Shown here piece after piece: positions 9,147 to 18,339 of a DNA stretch of 64,000 nt. Location of the stretch: the NCBI RefSeq assembly GCF_014279655.1, contig NZ_CP047946.1:310001-374000 (forward strand), written 5' to 3'. The notes under the pieces were generated by a model. It made no database searches, was not told the DNA's origin, and saw nothing but the letters and a program-made list of their open reading frames with translations. Source of the DNA: Synechococcus sp. ROS8604. Its GTDB lineage: Bacteria > Cyanobacteriota > Cyanobacteriia > PCC-6307 > Cyanobiaceae. Each line of letters begins with the position of its first letter. Position 1 is the first letter of the stretch. The position numbers were made by a program, and so were the translations under genes.

Positions 9147-10352
9147 TTAAAGATGACGAAGGATTCGAGCATATTTTTTATTGGTATTTTCTTGGTAGAG
9201 CAATTGATAGTCAGGCAAGTCAATGCCGTATTGAGTGAGTTTCTTGCCGGTGTCGATATCAGCCAAGAAATCTCCTTTTGATTGACTGTAGGAGCTCCCT
9301 GAGTTAATCCCGTCTTTGATTGTGTATTCTCTAGTGTCAATGTCGTAATACACGAGTCGATTGTACGTTAGTTTTTTCATCTCTTCTGAATTCTTAAACC
9401 ATCCCTTTGAGTAAATCAAGTTCACAACCTCCCCATTTTGTTTGGCTGTTTTTACGATCTCATCGGCTTTGCTATAGGTTTTGCGCCAAGATCGTTGCTT
9501 CCAGGCGATCTCCGTTGCCCGGTGCCGGAATGTGTCTGCTTGTCGGTCTTCTATTCCAAGAACAAGCAGCGTGGCTCCGAGAGCCGCAGCCTGTGTTTGG
9601 CGAATGCTTAGGCGCTTGCTGAACCATGGAACAGCCAGTGATTCCCAGATCATTACCATGTCGATCACTGCAACGAATTGGAGTGGCAGTGTCATGTAGT
9701 TGTTTGCTTCAAGGCCAACTAAGATATAAAGAGAGAAGCCATAGGACAGCGCGGCGAAGTTGAGTCCGTCGAGTGCGTTGGCTTGGGTGCGATAGAAGGT
9801 GAGTAGGTATAGACGGGTCGCACTGAAGCCAATTAAAAAGACAAGTCTGATATCGAGCTTGAGTGTCGAGAAGCCCAAATGTGCGTCGTAGCGCGCCACT
9901 CCGGCAGCGAGGCTGGGAAGGGCGCTCAGCATGACGAACGAAGCAAGAAAGAACGCCGCCAGGCTGCAGATCGCCAGCTCTAACGCATAGGCCCTTGCCC
10001 AATCAGAGAATTTGATTGCGTTCCTGCGAGGATAGTGATTGATTTTGCCGATGCTTCCAAGCGCGATCGTGGTCAGTGCAGGAACAACGGCAAGCAGGAT
10101 GGCAGAGTCCTTGAAAAAGGGGATAAACAATGCAAAAAGAAGAGCAAGCCTTCCATTCTTGAGTTCGCCAGAGTGTTGATAGAGGCAGTATTGATAGATG
10201 TATCCCGCCAAAAGTAAGGTGAGGAGTCGTTCACTGTAGATAAATTGGAAATAGTTATAGGCCGTCGTGCTTGTGAACAGGAATAACAGCGACCCCATTA
10301 AAAAAGTGAATCGCTTAATTTGCTTTTTTTGATGATTTGAACAACTTTGCAT
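9147..10352 (-). CDS. Multi-pass membrane protein, probably 5'-truncated by frameshift
   Basis: 401 residues with a hydrophobic N-terminal two thirds (about seven to eight helices, including FLMGSLLFLFTSTTAYNYF and LELAICSLAAFFLASFVML) and a soluble Lys/Tyr-rich C-terminal tail of ~130 residues. The pattern resembles O-unit or dolichyl-phosphate-type membrane glycosyltransferases, but no diagnostic motif is visible. The first residues, MQSCSNHQ, do not look like a native start. The overlapping frame at 10298-10471 encodes a matching signal-anchor-like segment, and the shift falls at an A7 run (10324-10330). Convergent to the sulfotransferase gene. AT-richer than its neighbours. Confidence 0.55.
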   Translation of the reverse strand: MQSCSNHQKKQIKRFTFLMGSLLFLFTSTTAYNYFQFIYSERLLTLLLAGYIYQYCLYQHSGELKNGRLALLFALFIPFFKDSAILLAVVPALTTIALGSIGKINHYPRRNAIKFSDWARAYALELAICSLAAFFLASFVMLSALPSLAAGVARYDAHLGFSTLKLDIRLVFLIGFSATRLYLLTFYRTQANALDGLNFAALSYGFSLYILVGLEANNYMTLPLQFVAVIDMVMIWESLAVPWFSKRLSIRQTQAAALGATLLVLGIEDRQADTFRHRATEIAWKQRSWRKTYSKADEIVKTAKQNGEVVNLIYSKGWFKNSEEMKKLTYNRLVYYDIDTREYTIKDGINSGSSYSQSKGDFLADIDTGKKLTQYGIDLPDYQLLYQENTNKKYARILRHL

Positions 10353-10471
10353 CCTAGAACGATGGTGATGATCAGCTCAACAGCGCTCACCAGGGACCAA
10401 GCCTTGGTGTAAGGGGTGAACCAGCTAAGGATTGAAGGTCTTGGTGCGAGAGCGGGAAAAACGAAAGTCAT
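10298..10471 (-). CDS. Probable N-terminal fragment of the membrane protein at 9147
   Basis: A 57-residue frame starting MTFVFPALAPRPSIL with one hydrophobic helix, AWSLVSAVELIITIVLGCKV. It overlaps the larger frame by 55 nt. Reading KVVQII and then shifting at the A7 homopolymer into the downstream frame (QIKRFTFLMGSLLF) would give one continuous membrane protein of about 440 residues. Either the gene is a pseudogene, or the homopolymer is phase-variable or mis-sequenced. As a separate gene it would be a single-pass peptide of unknown function. Confidence 0.45.
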   Translation of the reverse strand: MTFVFPALAPRPSILSWFTPYTKAWSLVSAVELIITIVLGCKVVQIIKKSKLSDSLF

Positions 10472-10666
10472 TTCTTCTCATTGTTTCAGTGATAAAGCTT
10501 TGCCTGAAACTGAAATTGTTGAGTAAATGATCGGTGTAAATATCGTCGTGCCAAGTTAGAATCTCTTAAAAAACCAGCTGCTTTCTTGCATCATAATGAT
10601 CACATAGGTGATCAGCGCAATGGATGTGGCCGGGTGATGCTTGATCGAGGTTGCTAATCGAGAAAT

Positions 10667-10954
10667 TCAGGTTTTTGGTGTGATTGCGCTTGATTGTTTT
10701 GAAGATGGACTTCTGCTAATGGATCGAATCAGGATCTCAGTCAGCATCAGCAAAACAGTGATCCATATCCCATGGGAGATGTTGTTGTAGCTGGTAATGA
10801 GTGAACTTTTGGTGGCGATCTGCAGTTGGTCTGGTCCGGTTTGGTTGAACTGAATCCAAAGCGCCAACCCTGTGTCGATGACCAAAGTGATGCCTGAGAT
10901 CCCCCACATCCAGAGGCTCCAGCGTTGTTCGAACACTGTGCTGTTCTCTTTCAT
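10667..10954 (-). CDS. Small hypothetical membrane protein
   Basis: 95 residues with two hydrophobic helices, roughly residues 13-35 (LWMWGISGITLVIDTGLALWI) split into a short turn, and 60-78 (GIWITVLLMLTEILI), ending in a Ser/Lys-rich tail. I do not recognise the family. It lies 3 nt downstream of kdsA on the same strand, so it may be cotranscribed with the KDO genes; that is the only clue to its role. Confidence 0.5.
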   Translation of the reverse strand: MKENSTVFEQRWSLWMWGISGITLVIDTGLALWIQFNQTGPDQLQIATKSSLITSYNNISHGIWITVLLMLTEILIRSISRSPSSKQSSAITPKT

Positions 10955-10957
10955 TTG

Positions 10958-11872
<915 letters not shown>

Positions 11873-11884
11873 TCAGTGAGGTGA

Positions 11885-12595
11885 ATGGGGATGGCGATCG
11901 CACCGATCCCGATTTTTATTGGATACGACGCGCGCGAGCGGGCGGCCACCAATGTGCTCATCGACAGCCTGTATCAGCACAGCTCGATGCCGCTCGCGAT
12001 CACGCCTTTGGTGACGCCGCAACTGGAAGCGCAGGGGTTGTACCGCCGTGAGCGCGACCCCAAGCAGAGTACTGACTTCTCATTCACAAGATTTCTGGTT
12101 CCTCACTTGATGGGCTACCAGGGCTGGGCGCTGTTTATGGACTGCGACATGCTTTGCCGGGCTGATATCAAGGCGCTTTGGGATCAACGCGATGATCGCT
12201 ATGGCGCCATGTGCGTACAGCACGAGCATGTGCCAGGCGAAACCGTGAAATTTCTGGGAGAGGTGCAAAGCGCCTATCCCAAAAAGAATTGGAGCTCCTT
12301 GATGCTGCTGAACTGCAGCCGTTGCAGTCAGCTCAGCGTTGATTACGTCAACACCGCCTCTGGCTTGGAACTGCATCGCTTCCATTGGCTGGAGGGTGAT
12401 CATGAAATCGGTGCCATTCAGGGCGGCTGGAACCATCTCGTGGATGTACAAACGCCACCTGAGACGGAGGAGGCCTCACCCATGCTGCATTGGACCCTTG
12501 GTGGCCCTTGGTTCCGGGAGCAACGCACGATGGGTGGACGCCTGGCGGCTGAATGGTTTGGTGCCCGTGACGACGCCATGAAGCTGTGGGATTGA
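11885..12595 (+). CDS. GT8-like glycosyltransferase
   Basis: 236 residues. IFIGYDARERAATNVLIDSL at the N-terminus and ALFMDCDMLCRADI, with a D-x-D metal/nucleotide-sugar motif, place it in the GT-A/GT8 (LPS galactosyl/glucosyltransferase-like) group. A C-terminal HWTLGGPWF also fits. It sits divergently from kdsA with 27 nt between starts and is followed 4 nt later by kdsB. It may therefore decorate a KDO-containing glycan; substrate not known. Confidence 0.72.
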   Translation: MGMAIAPIPIFIGYDARERAATNVLIDSLYQHSSMPLAITPLVTPQLEAQGLYRRERDPKQSTDFSFTRFLVPHLMGYQGWALFMDCDMLCRADIKALWDQRDDRYGAMCVQHEHVPGETVKFLGEVQSAYPKKNWSSLMLLNCSRCSQLSVDYVNTASGLELHRFHWLEGDHEIGAIQGGWNHLVDVQTPPETEEASPMLHWTLGGPWFREQRTMGGRLAAEWFGARDDAMKLWD

Positions 12596-12599
12596 GCTG

Positions 12600-13424
12600 A
12601 TGAACAACGCTTTGATTCAACGCTCGGTGGTGGCGGTGCCGGCCCGCCTGGCGTCCTCCCGCCTTCCCGACAAGATGTTGGCGGACATCGGCGGCAAGCC
12701 GATGATCCAGAGGGTGCTTGAACGCTGCGCGCAAGCGGAGGAGCCAGCTGCTGTGGTGCTTTGCACAGACAGCGAACGCTTGCGCGATTTGGCTGAGGGC
12801 TGGGGCATCTCCGTGTTGATGACCGCAGAGACCTGCAGTTCGGGCAGCGAGCGGATCGCTTCCGTTGCCGATCAGTTGGTGGCGTTGGCCTGGGGGGAGG
12901 ATGCGGCGCAATGGGATCAGGCGGCGCGTCAGGCGCGCCTGATCTCGACGGCGGTGATCAATGTGCAAGGGGATCAGCCCTTTCTTGACCCTGGGGTGGT
13001 CTCGGCGATGGCCTCCGAGTTTGGGCGCTTGGACCCCGTACCCGCTGTGGTCACGCCGGTGTACCGGCTCAAGCCGGAGACGATTCATAACCCCGCCGTC
13101 GTGAAAACGTTGTTGGCCCATGACGGACGAGCGCTCTATTTTTCCCGTTCCGCCATTCCCCATGTCAGGGATGTTGACCCCTCCGACTGGCATCAGCACA
13201 CGCCCTATTGGGGACATGTGGGGATGTACGGCTTTCGAGGCGATGTTTTGGCGCTCTGGGATCAGCTGCCCGCCTCGCCGCTGGAGAACCTGGAACGGCT
13301 GGAACAGCTGCGCCTGATTGAGGCCGGATACACCATCGCCACCTTTGCTGTGGAAGGAACCTCCCTGTCAGTAGACACCGCGGAGCAGCTTGAGGAAGCG
13401 CGCCTGCTGGCTCGGGCTGCCTAG
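12600..13424 (+). CDS. kdsB: 3-deoxy-manno-octulosonate cytidylyltransferase
   Basis: Activates KDO with CTP to CMP-KDO, the donor for KDO transferases. 274 residues, close to the usual ~250. Key motifs are VVAVPARLASSRLPDKMLAD at the N-terminus (CTP loop R-x-x-S-x-R-L-P-x-K), VINVQGDQPFLDP and LYFSRSAIPH. Its end overlaps the end of the convergent sulfotransferase gene by 4 nt. With kdsA, kdsC and kdsD it completes the KDO pathway in this window. Confidence 0.95.
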   Translation: MNNALIQRSVVAVPARLASSRLPDKMLADIGGKPMIQRVLERCAQAEEPAAVVLCTDSERLRDLAEGWGISVLMTAETCSSGSERIASVADQLVALAWGEDAAQWDQAARQARLISTAVINVQGDQPFLDPGVVSAMASEFGRLDPVPAVVTPVYRLKPETIHNPAVVKTLLAHDGRALYFSRSAIPHVRDVDPSDWHQHTPYWGHVGMYGFRGDVLALWDQLPASPLENLERLEQLRLIEAGYTIATFAVEGTSLSVDTAEQLEEARLLARAA

Positions 13425-14278
13425 GAGCACCAGCGGCTGGTGGTGGGCCAGAGCGTTTCGAAATCCAGCTGAGGCAAGGCCCTGCACACCTGTCTGAAGT
13501 CAGCGGCCTGCTGGCGACCGAGCGCGGCCAGGAGATCGTCGGGGATCGGGTTGGCGGTGGCACTGGCATTCACCTTCTCTTGCCAATCCGGTTCTTGGTA
13601 GGCGATTGCGAGGTACTTGCAAAGCGCTGCGTAGCTCTCTTGTTGGAACAGGGTCTCAAACAATCCGATAAAGCAATCCTCAAGTCCAAAGGCTTGATCG
13701 AGGGCCTCCAGTGTCTGGTTGTAGTTGCTGCGCAGGCCTGGACCATTGTCGACTCTTTTGCGCAGAGCCGCTACCTCCGTTGTGGCATCCCGTTGACCCT
13801 GTTTGCGCAGTTTCATCCGCTGGCTTGAAATGATCCGTTCGATCGGATCGCGCAGCAGAAACACCGGTCGCACGGGGATGCCGCGTTGCTGGAACTGCTG
13901 GTGAATGGCTTGGAATGTTGCAGCGCTCAGCACCGCGTAGGAGGGGGTGATGTCTCCAGTGAGGCAAACCGTTCGGCCTGGTCGGCGGGGACGCCGAAGC
14001 AGCCAGGAGAAATAGTTGTAGTACCGGCGCGGATCGGAGAAAAAGCGTTGACGGCGCCAACTGCGCGGCTGCAGCCAGCTGCGTGGCTGGGTCAGTTGCA
14101 GGTTTAGGTGCCGAAACCGTTCCAGCTTTGGAATCGTGAGCGCGTCATGGATGTGGTACTCCTTCAAAAAGCCAAAGTCGGCATCGCTGCGTCGCTGCAG
14201 TTGCTGATGGAGCCAAGACGTTCCTGCTTTTTGGGCGCCGACTCCGAGAAGAAACACCCCCGGCGTTTGCTCAGTCAT
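13421..14278 (-). CDS. Sulfotransferase family protein
   Basis: 285 residues from the ATG at 14278. FLLGVGAQKAGTSWLHQQLQ is the PAPS 5'-phosphosulfate loop and VFLLRDPIERIISSQRMKLR the 3'-phosphate-binding segment, so this is a carbohydrate-type sulfotransferase domain. The start lies 8 nt inside the end of kdsC, on the same strand, so translation is likely coupled to kdsC-kdsD. This placement suggests sulfation of a KDO-bearing surface glycan; that is inference. Confidence 0.83.
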   Translation of the reverse strand: MTEQTPGVFLLGVGAQKAGTSWLHQQLQRRSDADFGFLKEYHIHDALTIPKLERFRHLNLQLTQPRSWLQPRSWRRQRFFSDPRRYYNYFSWLLRRPRRPGRTVCLTGDITPSYAVLSAATFQAIHQQFQQRGIPVRPVFLLRDPIERIISSQRMKLRKQGQRDATTEVAALRKRVDNGPGLRSNYNQTLEALDQAFGLEDCFIGLFETLFQQESYAALCKYLAIAYQEPDWQEKVNASATANPIPDDLLAALGRQQAADFRQVCRALPQLDFETLWPTTSRWCS

Positions 14279-14834
14279 TTCGATCCCTCCAGCCATTGGA
14301 GCGGAGGACCTCCCAATCGCCTCTGGCCTGGAGGATGCGCTCAGCCAATTCACGAACGGCACCGTGGCCACCGCTGTGATGCAGCACCCCATCGGCCTGC
14401 CGGCGCAGTGGGCGGCAGGCGTCAGCTGGGGCGAGCAGCAAACGAACCCCGGCTCGCACCGCTAAATCGTTGAGATCATCTCCCAGAAAAGCTGTGGTGT
14501 TGGCTGTAACGCCAAGGCGTTGTTGCAGCGCTTCAAGGGCCACCGGTTTGTCCTTGACGCCGACCAAACATTCGCAAATGCCGAGCTGCTTGGCTCTCAC
14601 TTCCGTTGCTCCGCCTTGGCCGCCACTGAGGAAGGCCAGCTTCACGCCAACGCTTTGCAGCAGGCGTAAGCCCAGTCCATCGCGCACGTCAAAACGTTTT
14701 TGCAGTTGCCCCTGCCCGTCAAACCAAAGCCCCCCGTCGGTCATCACTCCATCCACATCCAGCACCAGCAATTCAAGATTTTGGAGGGCTTGGCGTTGCC
14801 GTTGCCACTGCCATTCACGCAGGAGCTGTCTCAT
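14271..14834 (-). CDS. kdsC: KDO-8-phosphate phosphatase (HAD family)
   Basis: 187 residues from the ATG at 14834, whose codon overlaps the kdsD stop (ATGA). HAD motif I is LLVLDVDGVMTDG, with the nucleophile and acid Asp residues, motif II is LAFLSGGQGG, and motif IV is TTAFLGDDLNDL. It hydrolyses KDO-8-P to KDO and phosphate, probably as a tetramer in the cytoplasm. Size matches stand-alone KdsC (~185). A longer reading to 15122 in the same frame is antisense-like and is not used. Confidence 0.93.
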   Translation of the reverse strand: MRQLLREWQWQRQRQALQNLELLVLDVDGVMTDGGLWFDGQGQLQKRFDVRDGLGLRLLQSVGVKLAFLSGGQGGATEVRAKQLGICECLVGVKDKPVALEALQQRLGVTANTTAFLGDDLNDLAVRAGVRLLLAPADACRPLRRQADGVLHHSGGHGAVRELAERILQARGDWEVLRSNGWRDRND

Positions 14835-15838
14835 GCAAGCCCCGCCTGCACCAGGTCGTGCAGGCGCAGCAACCCTTCGAATTCGCCGTTGGCATTCACC
14901 ACCGGCATCACCGAAATCGGTTTGCGCCGGTTGTGTTCCATTTTCTGAATCGCTTCCACGGCCAGCATCTCTGCCCTCACGGTGATCGGATCCGTGGTCA
15001 TCAGATCCTCTGCCGTGAGTAGGGCCCAATGGTCGGCATCGTGTGAGCGCAGGCCACGACGCAGATCTCCATCGGTGATCAAACCCAGTAAGCGCTTTGG
15101 GGCGTCTGGGTCTTCCACCCAACCACTGCCGATGGCCCCTTGCGTGAGCTTGCCAATCACCTCTGGCAGCGTCGTCTTCGCTTGCAAGGGAGGCAGGTCT
15201 GCGGCAGGCAGCATCAGGTCGGCCACCGTCATCGTCAGTTGTTTGCCGAGCGATCCAGCCGGGTGATTAAAAGCGAAATCGGCCGGAGAAATTCCACGCC
15301 GTTCCATCCAAACGGCGGCGAGGGCATCACCGATCGCCATGGCAACGGCCGTACTCGCGGTTGGTGCAAGGTTGAGCGGACAGATTTCCCGATCCACAAA
15401 GGCTTCAAGTGTGACGTCACTGCCCCTGCCCAGGGAGGAGTCGGCTTGGCCCACCAACGCAATTCTTGCCGTGCCTCGCCGTTTGAGATGGGGCAGCAGG
15501 TCAAGCAATTCGCTGGTTTCACCGCTGTTGGAAAGGAGCAGGCAGACATCGTCTGAGGCCACCACTCCGAGATCGCCATGGAGGGCATCCAGGGGATTGA
15601 GATAGAGAGCCATCAAGCCGATCGAAGAAAAAGTAGCTGCAATTTTTCGCGCCACGATTCCGCTTTTGCCCACTCCCGTGATCACCAGCTTGGCCTTGCG
15701 GTCGGCACAACGCTCCAGCAAGCCAAGCGCTCTCTCCACGTCCTCACTGCTGAGTCGGGCAGCCGCTTCGGCGATCGCTGCCGCCTCTTCCTGCAAGCAG
15801 CGTGTGAGTGCGGACAAGCAGTTCAGGCTCAGATGCAT
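14831..15838 (-). CDS. kdsD: Arabinose-5-phosphate isomerase
   Basis: 335 residues: an N-terminal SIS domain with VITGVGKSGIVARKIAATFS and LLLSNSGETSELLDLLPHLK, then two CBS domains (roughly residues 210-330) with LITDGDLRRGL and VVNANGEFEGLLRLHDLV. It interconverts ribulose-5-P and arabinose-5-P, supplying KdsA. The length is that of KdsD/KpsF/GutQ proteins. First gene of a minus-strand kdsD-kdsC-sulfotransferase unit, divergent from the O-antigen-ligase-like gene. Confidence 0.93.
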   Translation of the reverse strand: MHLSLNCLSALTRCLQEEAAAIAEAAARLSSEDVERALGLLERCADRKAKLVITGVGKSGIVARKIAATFSSIGLMALYLNPLDALHGDLGVVASDDVCLLLSNSGETSELLDLLPHLKRRGTARIALVGQADSSLGRGSDVTLEAFVDREICPLNLAPTASTAVAMAIGDALAAVWMERRGISPADFAFNHPAGSLGKQLTMTVADLMLPAADLPPLQAKTTLPEVIGKLTQGAIGSGWVEDPDAPKRLLGLITDGDLRRGLRSHDADHWALLTAEDLMTTDPITVRAEMLAVEAIQKMEHNRRKPISVMPVVNANGEFEGLLRLHDLVQAGLA

Positions 15839-15888
15839 CCATTCTTGTGCATGTAGGGATCTGTCAGGCTCAGTTCAACGGAACAGGG

Positions 15889-17115
15889 ATGGACTCTTTG
15901 TTGGTTGAGCGTTTGAGGGCTGCCGTGCTCTGGCTGGATGCCTTGATTCCTCTTTCCCTGCTGGGGTTTGCGTTCGAACGCAACGCTGATCCCACCGTCA
16001 CGGTTTGGATCCTGGTGCTGTGGTGCGGCCTCAAATTGGCCACCCGTCTTGCCAAGACACCGTTGTATGGCGTGTTGATTGGTGTGTTGCTGGTCAGCCT
16101 GAGTGCTCTGTTCCATCCCCTCACGATTTCGGCGCCAACCGATCTGATTTTGGTCTTACTCGCTTGTGCTGCTGGTCTTCAGCAGACACCTCGGCAATGG
16201 CGGATTGCCTTTTGGTGTCTGTTGGCAATTGTCCTGGTGTGCCTTCCTTTTGTGGAATGGGATCGCTTTAACGGCAACCTTGAGCTGATTCCTTTTGCTC
16301 CACTGCGCGACTGGCTTCCTCAAGAGGCGATCCGGATTCAGAGGATCACGATCAATCGATCGGCCTATCTGTTTGGCCTATTCAGCTTGATTGGGTATTC
16401 CCTTTGGCGGTTTGAACGGCGCCCTGGCCTGCGCAGGCTGGCTGCAGTTTTGGCTTCCCTCAGCTTTGTCTTGGCGTTCGCCACCGGCTCGCGGGCGGCC
16501 TTTGCTTACCCGGTCTTGGCTGTGTTGTTTACCGAAGCCTTCTGGAGGTACCGCCACGTCGTGGCGCGCTATGCACGGGTGCTTGCCGCCTCCCTCCTAG
16601 TGGGCGGCTTGTGTTTCAACGTGCTGTTGTATTGGCCCTCAGGCCCGATTGCCAAGGGGGATCCCAGTGATGTGGGTCGGGCCGAAGTGGCGCAGTGTTT
16701 TGTCTCGGAATCGGTCCGCTCCTGGCAGGATTTTTTTGGGGGGCAAGGCTACGACCGCGTCTCCGATCGTTGTGCCCAGAAGGTGTTTCTGCCTAACAGC
16801 AACAAAGGGATTCCCCACTCGCACAATGCTTTCCTCCAGGTCTTGGCGGATCAGGGCGTTGTGGCTGTTTTGCTGATGGTCTTGGTGCTGTGGGCGGGGT
16901 TGACGCGGCTTTTTTCCAGCCTTGGCCGCGTGGCCCCTGTGTTGTCCTTCGTGGGATTGAGTTGCTGGTTGTTCATGCTGGCGGCGGCTTTGGTTGAATC
17001 CACTTTGTTGAAGACGGTGTTGCAACAAGTGATGACTGGATATCTGTTGGCAATTCCTTGGTGGATGGCGTCTGCTTCCAGTCCTTCAGTGAGTTCACAT
17101 CCCAGCAGCGATTGA
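15889..17115 (+). CDS. O-antigen-ligase-like membrane protein
   Basis: 408 residues with about ten predicted membrane helices (for example LVLLACAAGLQQ, VLASLSFVLAFATGSRAAFAYP, VVAVLLMVLVLWAGLTRLF) and a larger soluble loop near residues 260-310 containing PHSHNAFLQVLADQG. The H-x-H-N motif and the loop position match the Wzy_C/WaaL ligase family, which joins a glycan from an undecaprenyl carrier to a lipid acceptor in the periplasm. The ATG at 15889 follows ACAGGG; the upstream in-frame extension is unlikely. Its site next to the KDO genes supports an LPS-like envelope role. A Wzy polymerase is the alternative. Confidence 0.72.
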   Translation: MDSLLVERLRAAVLWLDALIPLSLLGFAFERNADPTVTVWILVLWCGLKLATRLAKTPLYGVLIGVLLVSLSALFHPLTISAPTDLILVLLACAAGLQQTPRQWRIAFWCLLAIVLVCLPFVEWDRFNGNLELIPFAPLRDWLPQEAIRIQRITINRSAYLFGLFSLIGYSLWRFERRPGLRRLAAVLASLSFVLAFATGSRAAFAYPVLAVLFTEAFWRYRHVVARYARVLAASLLVGGLCFNVLLYWPSGPIAKGDPSDVGRAEVAQCFVSESVRSWQDFFGGQGYDRVSDRCAQKVFLPNSNKGIPHSHNAFLQVLADQGVVAVLLMVLVLWAGLTRLFSSLGRVAPVLSFVGLSCWLFMLAAALVESTLLKTVLQQVMTGYLLAIPWWMASASSPSVSSHPSSD

Positions 17116-17466
17116 TCACTCAAAAGGCTTACCTCTTTGAATCATCTTGCTGAAAACTGATTCCCGGATGAATCGTTCTGATTGAGGAGTTGATTGTTCG
17201 TTAATTATTGGCGTGAAAGCGTAAAGTGATTGCAGCTGATTGATGGCCACTGGCCGCTATCTCAATGTGCGTCTGAAGCTGGACAGGCGAGTGTGTTTTG
17301 CGGCAAACAGAGATTGCTAAATTATATTGACTCCCAGCCCAAGCTCTTGTCTTTGCTTGCTATTGCCTGGGATGGATTTAGCAAGGTTGGAATTAGGGTG
17401 GTGACTGTGAATGATTGGTGATATCGGAGAATCTATGCGATTAATAATGTTAAGTAGTAGCATGAA
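17116..17466 (+). other. Non-coding gap
   Basis: 351 nt, AT-richer than the flanks. A 63-codon frame at 17230-17421 has no ribosome site or recognisable composition, and I do not call it. I see no RNA gene, terminator hairpin or repeat here. It probably holds the promoter of the sulfotransferase gene at 17467. Confidence 0.5.
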
Positions 17467-18339
17467 ATGATTAGTAGCATGAATCGTTTGAGGCCAACAA
17501 TCGCTTACATCACGAGTCGCCCGCATAGTGGGTCGACTCTTTTGGCTTTGTTGATGAATGCTCATAGCAAGGTCATCAGCGTGGGCGAGCTAAAGCAGCT
17601 GCTCCACCATCAAACATGCACTTGTCATGGCTTGCCGCCAGAAAAATGTCCGTTTTGGAGTCAAGTGGATGCTCGTGTTTATGAATCAGTAGGGCTTCAT
17701 CTGTATGAGTTGGATTTAATAGATGGTGATGATGATGCGAAATTTCTTCGTGATAACGAAGCTTTATATATGGCATTGGCATTGGTGAGTGGGTGTTCTA
17801 TTATTGTAGACTCTTCAAAAACACTCCGTCGTTTGAAGCGGCTGAGGAAGGCGATAGGTGACGGCGCTCAATTCGATTTGATCCCCATTAATCTGCGTCG
17901 TGGGGCTTTCGGGACGCTCAATAGTGTTCGCCGCAAAGGAAGGGATCTGAGTGCCCCCATCGATGGCTATTGCAAGTCCTTTTTTGAAACTCGCAAGCAG
18001 CTTAAAAATGTGCACCATGTAGATATACAATATGAATATTTAGCCCGAAACCCGCGTCGAGAGCTGGCTCGAGTGATGGGTGAGATGGGACTTGTTTTTG
18101 AGGAGTCGCAGCTGCAATGGCGCAACGCTGTGATCCGCGATGTGGGAGGGAACCGAATGCGGCAAGGTTCTTCGGATCTGATCCGCTTGGATGAGTCTTG
18201 GCGTCGAGAGCTGAATTGGCGGCTCAAGCTCAGAATCTTGATTCAAACGCTGCCTGTGCGATTGAGAAGCCGTTTGCTCTTCAGGCTATGGAGACGATGG
18301 CTCAAGCCTGTGAAGGACACCCCTAAGCTCAATCCATGA
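17467..18339 (+). CDS. Sulfotransferase family protein
   Basis: 290 residues. YITSRPHSGSTLLALLMNAH is the PAPS-loop region and CTCHGLPPEKCPFW the cysteine segment shared in type with the protein at 8263. IVDSSKTLRRLK and FDLIPINLRRGAFGTLNSVR correspond to the 3'-phosphate-binding part, but the usual R-D-P is replaced, so substrate binding may differ. Codon use is AT-richer in the first half. It overlaps the helicase gene by 4 nt, which probably reflects tight packing rather than a shared function. Several ATG/GTG starts near 17467 are possible (17479 also ATG). Confidence 0.72.
   Translation: MISSMNRLRPTIAYITSRPHSGSTLLALLMNAHSKVISVGELKQLLHHQTCTCHGLPPEKCPFWSQVDARVYESVGLHLYELDLIDGDDDAKFLRDNEALYMALALVSGCSIIVDSSKTLRRLKRLRKAIGDGAQFDLIPINLRRGAFGTLNSVRRKGRDLSAPIDGYCKSFFETRKQLKNVHHVDIQYEYLARNPRRELARVMGEMGLVFEESQLQWRNAVIRDVGGNRMRQGSSDLIRLDESWRRELNWRLKLRILIQTLPVRLRSRLLFRLWRRWLKPVKDTPKLNP

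Noticed and set aside
12348-13217. 289-codon minus-strand open frame opposite kdsB
   Set aside because: His/Arg/Gly-rich shadow of kdsB and the GT8-like gene; no start context or motif.
17230-17421. 63-codon frame in the 17116-17466 gap
   Set aside because: No ribosome site, no recognised motif, mixed composition; probably chance.
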